Assembly (NCBI GenBank): GCA_028292185.1
Contig: JAQGMT010000171.1
Coordinates: 1 to 12,094, forward strand
Length of the DNA stretch: 12,094 bases
Origin: Ramlibacter sp.
GTDB lineage: Bacteria > Pseudomonadota > Gammaproteobacteria > Burkholderiales > Burkholderiaceae_C
Direction of reading: 5' to 3'
Below the pieces are notes generated by a model. The model made no database searches. It worked only from the letters and a program-made list of their open reading frames with translations, and was not told where the DNA came from. Position 1 is the first letter of the stretch, and each line of letters begins with the position of its first letter. The position numbers and the translations under genes were made by a program. Positions 7,387-12,094 of this stretch are shown here, in pieces.

Positions 7387-8160
7387 GTGACGCACCTCGA
7401 CGAGGCTGCCGACCTGCAGCGCCGCTTCGGCGGGCTCGAGCGCCTCTACGGCGTAATGGGCGCGGCAGCCATTCGCAAGGCGCACGTCGCCGTGGTGGGC
7501 GTGGGGGGCGTGGGATCGTGGGCCGCCGAGGCCCTGGCGCGCAGCGGCGTCGGCGAGATCACGCTGATCGACCTCGACCACGTGGCCGAGTCCAACATCA
7601 ATCGCCAGATCCATGCCCTCGCGGGCACCTTGGGGCAAGCCAAGGTGCAGGCCATGCGCGACCGCATCCTGCAGATCAATCCGGTGTGCGTGGTCCATGG
7701 CGTCGAGGAGTTCGTCGAGCCCGGCAATTGGCCGGCGCTGCTGCCCGACGGCGTGCATGCGGTGATCGACGCTTGCGACCAGGTCAAGGCCAAGCAGGCG
7801 ATGGCGGCGTGGGCCTTGGCGACACGCATCTTGTTTGTGTCGGTTGGCGCCGCGGGTGGCAAGCGGCTGGCGCACAAGGTGGATATCGATGACCTGGCGA
7901 ACACCACGCACGACCCGCTACTGGCGCAACTGCGCTACCGCTTGCGCAAATTGAATGGCGCCGCGCGCGAGGGTAAAAAGATCGGCATCACTTGCGTCTT
8001 CAGCCGCGAAGCCGTGGCGCCGCCCGATGCCTCCTGCGCGATCGAAGGCGATGGCTCGCTGAACTGCCATGGCTATGGATCCGTCGTCAGCGTGACGGCA
8101 ACGTTCGGACATTGCGCTGCTGGATGGGTCCTCGACCGGCTGGCCAGCGGGAAGGGCTGA
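7387..8160 (+). CDS. tcdA: tRNA threonylcarbamoyladenosine dehydratase TcdA (CsdL)
   Basis: TcdA is an E1-like, ATP-using enzyme that dehydrates t6A37 in ANN-decoding tRNAs to the cyclic form ct6A. The 257-residue protein has RFGGLERLYG at the start, as is typical of the family. A Rossmann nucleotide site VVGVGGVGSWAAEAL (about residues 36-50) follows, then LIDLDHVAESNINRQ (about 60-74) and IDACDQVKAKQA (about 127-138) of the ThiF/MoeB/E1 fold, and the C-terminal CxxH-like SLNCHGYGS typical of CsdL/TcdA. The start is GTG at 7387, chosen because it gives the normal family N-terminus; the next in-frame ATG (7456) would cut into RFGG. No Shine-Dalgarno is visible, and the cpoB terminator stem occupies that position. 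A tRNA-Lys(UUU) gene, an expected substrate, lies 62 bases downstream on the same strand. Confidence 0.9.
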   Translation: MTHLDEAADLQRRFGGLERLYGVMGAAAIRKAHVAVVGVGGVGSWAAEALARSGVGEITLIDLDHVAESNINRQIHALAGTLGQAKVQAMRDRILQINPVCVVHGVEEFVEPGNWPALLPDGVHAVIDACDQVKAKQAMAAWALATRILFVSVGAAGGKRLAHKVDIDDLANTTHDPLLAQLRYRLRKLNGAAREGKKIGITCVFSREAVAPPDASCAIEGDGSLNCHGYGSVVSVTATFGHCAAGWVLDRLASGKG

Positions 8161-8170
8161 GGAAGCCCGA

Positions 8171-8176
8171 TATAAT
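8171..8176 (+). promoter_or_regulatory. -10 element (TATAAT) of the tRNA-Lys gene
   Basis: A perfect TATAAT lies 46 bases before the mature tRNA 5' end and just after the tcdA stop, with a GC-rich discriminator following. The -35 is weak: there is no good TTGACA at 16-18 bases, and the region is inside the end of tcdA. The transcript would start near 8183 and carry a 5' leader of about 40 bases for RNase P to remove. Confidence 0.55.
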
Positions 8177-8181
8177 CGCGG

Positions 8182-8202
8182 GCTTTGCTGCTGCAGCAAA
8201 GC
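8182..8202 (+). other. Perfect 9-bp hairpin in the tRNA-Lys 5' leader
   Basis: GCTTTGCTG and CAGCAAAGC pair perfectly around a 3-base loop. No T-run follows, so it is unlikely to be a normal terminator for tcdA. If the TATAAT at 8171 is used, it forms the very 5' end of the pre-tRNA leader, where it might protect the transcript. Confidence 0.45.
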
Positions 8203-8222
8203 GCTTGACCGAAAAGTGCAGT

Positions 8223-8298
8223 GGGACGTTAGCTCAGTTGGTAGAGCAGCGGACTTTTAATCCGTTGGTCGCAGGTTCGAATCCCGCACGTCCTACCA
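8223..8298 (+). tRNA. tRNA-Lys (anticodon UUU)
   Basis: This is a complete 76-base cloverleaf. The acceptor arm GGGACGT pairs with ACGTCCT, then discriminator A and an encoded CCA (8296-8298). The D-arm includes GCTCAGTTGGTAGAGC. The anticodon stem GCGGA/TCCGT holds the loop CTTTTAA with anticodon TTT (8256-8258) and A37 at 8259. The T-arm contains GGTTCGAATCC. It closely resembles the E. coli tRNA-Lys. The 3' end is a common target of tyrosine integrases, and an integrase remnant and accessory genes lie downstream. No second copy of the tRNA 3' end was seen in the window. Confidence 0.97.
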
Positions 8299-8310
8299 GT
8301 GAGAATCGAA

Positions 8311-8345
8311 GAGGCTGACCGTTTCCGGTCAGTCTCTTTTTCTTT
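8311..8345 (+). terminator. Rho-independent terminator of tRNA-Lys
   Basis: GAGGCTGACCG (8311-8321) pairs over 11 bp, with one G-U pair, with CGGTCAGTCTC (8326-8336) around the loop TTTC. A T-rich tail (TTTTTCTTT, 8337-8345) follows directly. It begins 12 bases after the encoded CCA, so a short 3' trailer is removed from the pre-tRNA. Confidence 0.88.
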
Positions 8346-8353
8346 GCGTAGGC

Positions 8354-8432
8354 ACTATGTATGCGAACCGCATGTACTGGATAAAAAAGATCCGCTGGAT
8401 GGGTGGACAGTGGGAACAATGTAGTACATAGT
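8354..8432. repeat. Cluster of inverted repeats (ACTATGTA...TACATAGT) downstream of tRNA-Lys
   Basis: ACTATGTA (8354-8361) is exactly inverted as TACATAGT at 8425-8432. Inside the pair, ATGCG-AAC-CGCAT (8361-8373) is a short dyad, and ATGTAC (8372-8377) is inverted as GTACAT (8424-8429). No ORF is supported here. The position just beyond the tRNA terminator would suit protein-binding sites for recombination or regulation, but nothing proves that use. Confidence 0.4.
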
Positions 8433-8446
8433 CCTGAACACCACAA

Positions 8447-8477
8447 ACAACAAAGCCGGCTTTAGCCGGCTCGTTGT
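8447..8477 (-). terminator. Hairpin, possible terminator for leftward transcription
   Basis: AGCCGGC (8454-8460) pairs with GCCGGCT (8465-8471) around TTTA, and an outer stem ACAAC/GTTGT (8447-8451 with 8473-8477) adds five pairs across a small internal loop. On the minus strand the hairpin is followed by a moderately T-rich stretch (TTTGTGGTGTT); on the plus strand a C-run follows. It could stop leftward transcripts from the enolase gene, although that stop codon is about 450 bases away. The 8346-8533 stretch otherwise shows only the inverted repeats described separately and no convincing gene. Confidence 0.45.
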
Positions 8478-8533
8478 CCCCGTCATTGCTGACTAGGGGG
8501 TTGGATCATCGCTGATCGCGTCGCAAACAGATC

Positions 8534-8713
8534 ATGCCATGCGCCTTTGGAGTGGGTGTCGGTGTTACCCCTTTGTCCAAAGCACCCGCACCGCCCCCGC
8601 ACAAGATCGGCCGTGAAGCCGACAGTGGCCGCTTCATTCCCGTAAGTGAAGCGCAGCGCCGGCCAAAAACGACCGTCGTTCAGACGATCAGGCCGAATCC
8701 TCCGAAGAAGTAA
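8534..8713 (+). CDS. Small hypothetical protein, possibly a 5'-truncated remnant
   Basis: I do not recognise this 59-residue frame by name. Its C-terminal part, IGREADSGRFIPVSEAQRRP then KTTVVQTI and a Lys-rich end, looks like real coding sequence. It resembles short hypothetical proteins of the form GRDAGTGxFIPVxEAxRRPxTTxVETI that I recall from bacterial genomes and mobile elements. The N-terminal 20 residues (Gly/Val rich) look less natural. No Shine-Dalgarno precedes ATG 8534; an in-frame TTG at 8573 would give a plausible start MSKAPAPPP but also lacks one. The gene may therefore be joined to foreign DNA upstream. A strong hairpin starts 10 bases after the stop. Confidence 0.45.
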   Translation: MPCAFGVGVGVTPLSKAPAPPPHKIGREADSGRFIPVSEAQRRPKTTVVQTIRPNPPKK

Positions 8714-8722
8714 TCGGGGCTC

Positions 8723-8752
8723 GCCAGCCAGTGCGCTGACGCACTGGCTGGT
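8723..8752 (+). terminator. 13-bp hairpin between the two small ORFs
   Basis: GCCAGCCAGTGCG (8723-8735) and CGCACTGGCTGGT (8740-8752) pair along their whole length, with one G-U at the foot, around the loop CTGA. Only a short GTTTC follows, so termination would be weak. It lies 10 bases after the stop of the upstream small ORF and 32 bases before the ATG of the next one, so it may act as a terminator, an attenuator or an mRNA-stabilising element. Confidence 0.5.
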
Positions 8753-8784
8753 GTTTCACGCACCCAACATCAAGGAGAACTCAC

Positions 8785-8934
8785 ATGCCAATGCCAGCTT
8801 TCGACAACATGAATTTTGCTGCGCAAATTCAAGCGATCGCCGAGACTCGCCTGCCGGCGGATTGGCTTTGCTGGCGTATGTCCTCACGCGAACGCCTCAC
8901 GGCATATTGGTCGACTTGTCCAGACATTCCTTAG
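8785..8934 (+). CDS. 49-aa hypothetical ORF with strong RBS, probably truncated at its 3' end
   Basis: The ATG at 8785 has AAGGAG (8772-8777) at 7-base spacing, a near-ideal ribosome site for such a short frame. The peptide begins MPMPAFDNMNF, continues AAQIQAIAETRLPADWLCW, and ends RERLTAYWSTCPDIP. The first half looks amphipathic and helical, with three Trp in the second half and no membrane segment or signal. I recognise no family. Its TAG overlaps the stop codon of the convergent enolase gene by 4 bases, and its last codons run into that gene's end. This suggests the reading frame was longer before a recombination near 8930 supplied a stop by chance. A 13-bp hairpin lies in its leader. 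Confidence 0.5.
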   Translation: MPMPAFDNMNFAAQIQAIAETRLPADWLCWRMSSRERLTAYWSTCPDIP

Positions 8935-10190
8935 CTCTTGAAGCTGTCGGATGTGATGTCGACGCCGAGGCCGAATCCCTCCGGAACGCGAACTGTTCCG
9001 CCTTCGACTTTGCGCCAGTTGGACGGCGCCTTGTCCCAAAACCACTGATGAAACATGTGGTATTCGACTGAATGACAGTTCGGGATGCTGGCCGCGAGAT
9101 GAAGGTCTGCCGCGAACAGCACCGCGCTCGACGAGCTGTGTAATGTGCAGGGACGGCCGGAGATGTATGCAAGTTTCGCGATGCTCAGGCTTTCGGAAAT
9201 GCCACCGCACGCCGACGGGTCGAGTTCGATGTAGTGGATGCCATCTGTCGAGATGTAGCGCTGGAAGGTGTCTGCCCACGCCATCGTCTCGTTGCCGGTA
9301 ATGGCGATAGGCGACTGCGCGGAAAGGCGTCGGTACCCATCGAAATCGTACGGCGGCAGCGGGCTTTCGATCCACTGGATGTCGTATTTCTCGATGGCGC
9401 GCGCAAAACGCACGGTCGTCGCAACATCCCACTCGTAATGAAAGTCGACCATCAAACGCGGGTCTGGACCCAGCGCCTCGCGAACCGCAGCGACTCTCTT
9501 GACGTCATCGGCGAAATTGGCGCCAACTTTCATTTTCACGGCGTTGAAACCCCGCTTGACGTAACCAGCCATTTCCACGCCGAGGTCGGCGGCGGATTTG
9601 TTCGGGGCATAAAGGCCGCCGCTTGCGTAGACGGGAACGCGGGGGTTGGACGCGCCCAGAAGTTTGTAAAGCGGCTGTTTCAGCTTCTTGCCGATCAGAT
9701 CCCACATCGCCATCTCGCACGCGCTGACGGCAATGGCAGCGACCCCCAGGCGATTGCTCAAGTCTGCGGCACGGCGCACCTGCTCTACCACCCTGGTGTG
9801 TTCGAAGGCGCTCTTGCCGATCATGAGCGGCGCAATTTCCAGGTCAACCGTGTTCTTCAGTGCTGCGGAATTGCCGTAGGAGCACCACCCTTCGCCGACG
9901 CCTTGCAATCCGTCCTGAGTGTCGATGAAGACAAAGAAGAAAGTCTTCGTCGACCACTTCCTCCGGCTGTTGCTGGCCTCCGACTCGACTTTCATTTCGT
10001 ACGGAAAGGCAGTCACGGACTTAATGATGATGTCGCCCATCGCGGCCGCCACCGTGCCATCCGGCGGCAGCTTCGCGGACGCCTTGTCTTTGTCTGCATC
10101 TCGCGCCTGCGCCTGAGAGGTCGACATCAGCAGGCCGAAGCCACCCGCGGCGGCTTCGCCGACAGCGCGCACGAAAGAGCGTCTTTGCAT
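8931..10190 (-). CDS. Tat-exported mandelate racemase/muconate lactonizing enzyme (enolase superfamily) protein
   Basis: This 419-residue protein starts with a twin-arginine signal, MQRRSFVRAV plus a hydrophobic run ending SQAQA (about residue 29). The enolase-superfamily capping domain (about 52-190) and barrel follow. The barrel keeps KxK at Lys219/Lys221, metal ligands Asp249, Glu275 (WIESP) and Glu301 (TGNE), Asp324 before the GG pair, and His351 in TLHSSSS. Such enzymes abstract the alpha-proton of a carboxylate and catalyse sugar-acid dehydration, racemisation or cycloisomerisation. The D-F-H arrangement (His251 two after Asp249) resembles galactonate-type dehydratases, but the substrate cannot be assigned. 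Catalytic residues look intact. Export is odd because most family members are cytoplasmic. The ATG at 10190 has only a weak AAGAAAG site. It lies 57 bases after the phosphatase stop, probably in the same transcript. Confidence 0.85.
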   Translation of the reverse strand: MQRRSFVRAVGEAAAGGFGLLMSTSQAQARDADKDKASAKLPPDGTVAAAMGDIIIKSVTAFPYEMKVESEASNSRRKWSTKTFFFVFIDTQDGLQGVGEGWCSYGNSAALKNTVDLEIAPLMIGKSAFEHTRVVEQVRRAADLSNRLGVAAIAVSACEMAMWDLIGKKLKQPLYKLLGASNPRVPVYASGGLYAPNKSAADLGVEMAGYVKRGFNAVKMKVGANFADDVKRVAAVREALGPDPRLMVDFHYEWDVATTVRFARAIEKYDIQWIESPLPPYDFDGYRRLSAQSPIAITGNETMAWADTFQRYISTDGIHYIELDPSACGGISESLSIAKLAYISGRPCTLHSSSSAVLFAADLHLAASIPNCHSVEYHMFHQWFWDKAPSNWRKVEGGTVRVPEGFGLGVDITSDSFKS

Positions 10191-10247
10191 GGCTAAAACT
10201 TTCTTATGGAAATTGGGGGCGAACTGCCTCGAGCACCGATCGGAGCG

Positions 10248-12035
10248 TCATCCCTTGCGTTTGAATCGTGAGGTGCGAAAAGGCGTCAACGTTTCGATTT
10301 CGATCCCGCTCTCCATCCGCCATTGGAAGAATTGAACGGTCACGTCCTCGACGGTGAAGTCGACGATGAGGAAGCCATCCTGCTCTCTCGCCGCAAGGAC
10401 TTCATCGACCTCCAGTTCCGCTGGCGTCGCGCCCGTCAGGCCTCGTTTCGCCGACGGAAAACCATTGGAGGCGGTGCCCAAAGGACCGGACAGGATGGCG
10501 ATGACGGGATTGCGTCGCAGGCTGATGCCACTCGTCGCATGAATATGCGTTTCTCCTATTGCGTGAAGATCGCCGGATATGACCAGCGGCACACGCCCCG
10601 GCATTCCGGAGATGGATTGCAGGATCCGATCGTGTTGTTGTCGCCAACCCGATTGCCAATACGGCTTGGGCTTCCTCGTCGTCAGCTTGCCATTGACCTC
10701 CAGGTCCGCGTACCACTCGCCCCATTTGCCGGCACTCCAACCCGGCGGCACCGAAGGCATGTTCAGAACGTGCGCCGCGTCGGAGGACCGCATTCGTCGG
10801 TGCAGCCATTGCTCAGCTTCGGGCGGAATGAAGGTGGCACTCGGGCCCTTCAGCGTCATGAATCGCCGACAGTCATACATGAGAACTTCGAGCAGCTTGC
10901 CGTAGCGCAAGGTTCCAAAGCTCTCCGAGATGCCTGGCGGCCGGTCGGCTGCGCTCGCGGACGCCAGCCCGAGGGGGCGATTCAGGTCCGGAAGGAATTC
11001 CGGGTAGTAGAGCTGCTGCGACACGCGTGCCGCCGCAAGCTCGAACGGGTCCGGCGGCAACGAGATGTAGTTATCGTCGGCTTCGTCGTTTTCAAAATAG
11101 TCGTGATCGTCCTGCATGAAGAAGACGGGCGTCGAACGACAGGCCGTTCCGTACAGCGGCACGATCTGAGGGCCCACGGCCCGCTTCAGGACGGCCTCGT
11201 TTGAAAATCCGAGTATCGGAATGTCGCGGTCGAAAGTACCGACTTCCATTTCGGCGACAGGCGATGCACCCCGGTCGCGAGCGCGCCCCGTCTTGAGGTC
11301 CCAGTAGATGTGGTCGCCATTCGCGATCACGGCGTCGGGCTTGAACGACAGCCCGTGCTTCAGCAATTGCGAACGCGTCGCCACCGGCAGATGCTTTCCG
11401 AGAATGTCGTGGCCACCGGCGCAGGTGAAGATCAGCAGTCGCAGGCGCTCAGGGTTCTCGCTCGACGCAGGAAACGTTCGAAGGGGCCAGGGATCGCAAA
11501 GCGGACGCCCTGCTTCATCGACAAGCCGAAGGGTGTAATTCGTGGAGGGATCCAAGCCCTTGACGTCGAATTCCCAGAAGCGATGCAGAGCATCGACACT
11601 GTGGCCGGCCACGTCGCGCCGTCCCTCGATCTCAAGCCGCGGCGCTGCCACGCGCTCATGGAACGAAGTCTTGATCAGCATTCGGTCGCTGCTGACTGTC
11701 GGCAGGAGGTGTGCAAGGGACCCCGACCGCCAGGAATCCACACCAGCTGCTTGCTGGGTGCCTGCGACCGCGGTGGAAGTGTTACCGCTGGCCAGGCCGG
11801 TTGCCGACGGACCGAGCGCAACACCGGCCAGGACTTGAAGGAGATCACGGCGAGTCAGGCCTGGATTCGCCGACTCGCGTTCTGCACAAGGGCCGCAACT
11901 TCCAAGCGGAATGGGGCCGTCCCGCAAAAACGCCTGATCTTTGCCGAGTGGGCAAACTAGGCGCTCAATGGCGCCAGCGGTCAGGTCGCACGGTTGCGTG
12001 AGGTCGCGGACCTCGTTCTTGCGGGGTCGCGCCAC
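10248..12035 (-). CDS. PhoD-like metallophosphatase with internal Tat motif and integrase-derived N-terminus
   Basis: From the GTG at 12035 (AAGGA, 8-base spacing) the protein is 595 residues; a TTG at 12053 would add six. Residues 1-39 match an integrase start, not a phosphatase. A Tat-type leader follows, TRRDLLQVLAGVAL (61-74). Residues about 100-190 form a probable beta-sandwich PhoD_N-like domain. The metallophosphoesterase domain shows NGDHIYWD (239-246), DDHDYFEND (309-317), and SGDLHA with THIH (487-499), the Asp/His metal ligands of PhoD-type alkaline phosphatases/phosphodiesterases. The active site appears complete. No ATG or GTG lies between the fusion point and the RR pair; only TTG 11927 could start there, with a weak site. 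Expression therefore seems to depend on integrase-gene signals. Substrate is unknown; it is paired with a downstream exported enolase-superfamily protein. Confidence 0.85.
   Translation of the reverse strand: MARPRKNEVRDLTQPCDLTAGAIERLVCPLGKDQAFLRDGPIPLGSCGPCAERESANPGLTRRDLLQVLAGVALGPSATGLASGNTSTAVAGTQQAAGVDSWRSGSLAHLLPTVSSDRMLIKTSFHERVAAPRLEIEGRRDVAGHSVDALHRFWEFDVKGLDPSTNYTLRLVDEAGRPLCDPWPLRTFPASSENPERLRLLIFTCAGGHDILGKHLPVATRSQLLKHGLSFKPDAVIANGDHIYWDLKTGRARDRGASPVAEMEVGTFDRDIPILGFSNEAVLKRAVGPQIVPLYGTACRSTPVFFMQDDHDYFENDEADDNYISLPPDPFELAAARVSQQLYYPEFLPDLNRPLGLASASAADRPPGISESFGTLRYGKLLEVLMYDCRRFMTLKGPSATFIPPEAEQWLHRRMRSSDAAHVLNMPSVPPGWSAGKWGEWYADLEVNGKLTTRKPKPYWQSGWRQQHDRILQSISGMPGRVPLVISGDLHAIGETHIHATSGISLRRNPVIAILSGPLGTASNGFPSAKRGLTGATPAELEVDEVLAAREQDGFLIVDFTVEDVTVQFFQWRMESGIEIETLTPFRTSRFKRKG
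11919..12035 (-). pseudogene. 5' remnant of a tyrosine-type site-specific integrase gene, fused in frame to the phosphatase
   Basis: The first 39 residues contain ARPRKNEVRDLTQP, LTAGAIERLVCP and GKDQAFLRD. I recognise these as the start of Burkholderiales/Pseudomonas tyrosine recombinases, in which the run normally continues PGLxVRVTxxGAKSFVFE. Here the match stops after LRD (codon at 11919-11921) and is replaced by GPIPLGSCGPC and then the phosphatase leader. The ribosome site AAGGA and GTG belong to the integrase part. The rest of the integrase, including the Arg-His-Arg-Tyr catalytic domain, is absent from both strands of the window. The family match is from memory of homologues, not a search. 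Confidence 0.65.
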
Positions 12036-12060
12036 TGTAATTTTCCTTGCCAATCCGGCT

Positions 12061-12081
12061 CACGTAGCCACCATGTAGCCA
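12061..12081. repeat. Tandem 10-bp direct repeats CAYGTAGCCA upstream of the integrase remnant
   Basis: CACGTAGCCA (12061-12070) and CATGTAGCCA (12072-12081) are two copies separated by one base, 26 bases before the GTG start. Short direct repeats next to a tyrosine integrase gene are often arm-type or excisionase binding sites, or operators over its promoter. The AT-rich stretch after them (AAAAATCTGCTATT) could hold that promoter, but the window ends there. Confidence 0.5.
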
Positions 12082-12094
12082 AAAATCTGCTATT

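Larger units (their letters stand above)
8299..12094. mobile_element. Putative remnant genomic island beside tRNA-Lys (right end outside window)
   Basis: Downstream of the tRNA terminator, gene style changes from compact core operons to small orphan ORFs and two exported enzymes on the opposite strand, and base composition becomes visibly less GC-rich. A tyrosine-integrase N-terminus is fused to the phosphatase at 11919-12035. The integrase fragment points toward the tRNA, as expected of an element integrated at its 3' end. No duplicated tRNA 3' end (attR) was found within the window, so the outer limit is unknown. The left limit could be the tRNA 3' end or a point in 8346-8530. The island status is inferred. 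Confidence 0.45.

Noticed and set aside
8234..8446. 70-codon leftward ORF across the tRNA
   Set aside because: Its end (GRAGFEPATNGLKVRCSTN) is the well-known false peptide from translating a tRNA gene backwards.
8785..8930. Possible C-terminal remnant of the integrase on the minus strand opposite the 49-aa ORF
   Set aside because: I read all three minus-strand frames. They are short or carry stops and show no integrase catalytic motif.
8646..9071. 141-codon rightward ORF
   Set aside because: It crosses the two small ORFs in another frame and the antisense of the enolase end, with no coherent protein character or ribosome site.
9234..10196. 320-codon rightward ORF
   Set aside because: It is antisense to the enolase-superfamily gene, whose catalytic motifs prove the other strand is coding.
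10323..11204. 293-codon rightward ORF
   Set aside because: It is antisense to the metallophosphatase, in which the metal-binding motifs are intact.
8299..12094. Duplicate of the tRNA-Lys 3' end (att site), or terminal inverted repeats of an insertion sequence
   Set aside because: No repeat of GGTTCGAATCC plus the acceptor stem, and no transposase or matching end repeats, were seen by eye.
1..12094. CRISPR array or other regularly spaced repeats
   Set aside because: No repeat units of 20-40 bases with regular spacers are present on either strand.

Overview
The window looks like a chromosome segment of a high-GC betaproteobacterium, probably Burkholderiales and perhaps Comamonadaceae. That rests on the GC-rich codon use, the style of the TolB, Pal and TcdA proteins, and a Burkholderiales-type integrase N-terminus at the right edge. 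The genus cannot be fixed from the sequence alone.

Positions 1-8345 are core genome and concern mainly the cell envelope. A leftward pair encodes the lipid A-core flippase MsbA and, overlapping its stop by ATGA, an O-antigen ligase-like membrane protein cut by the window edge. From the short divergent gap (2942-3031) a tightly packed rightward series runs: a WaaE/KdtX-like family 2 glycosyltransferase, a second glycosyltransferase with a GT7-type C-terminal half, tolB, pal and cpoB. Overlaps or gaps of a few bases join these genes, and a hairpin-plus-T terminator closes the series at 7356-7385. LPS assembly genes are therefore placed directly upstream of the periplasmic half of the Tol-Pal system, and tolQ, tolR and tolA are absent from the window. 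Next come tcdA (ct6A37 tRNA dehydratase) and a tRNA-Lys(UUU) gene, which is one of the enzyme's expected substrates, with a strong terminator after it.

Positions 8346-12094 look like an accessory island beside the tRNA-Lys gene. By eye the DNA is less GC-rich. It holds two very small rightward ORFs, each followed or preceded by a strong hairpin, then a leftward pair: a PhoD-like metallophosphatase followed by a mandelate racemase/enolase-superfamily protein, both with twin-arginine export motifs.

The most unusual feature is the phosphatase N-terminus. Its first roughly 39 residues match the start of a tyrosine-type site-specific integrase, including that gene's start codon and ribosome binding site. 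The match breaks off in mid-domain and continues in frame into the phosphatase leader. I read this as a recombination scar: a beheaded integrase gene now supplies translation signals to the phosphatase/enolase cargo. At the opposite end, the 49-aa ORF stops inside the last codons of the enolase gene, which fits a second junction near 8930. I see no CRISPR array and no complete insertion sequence.
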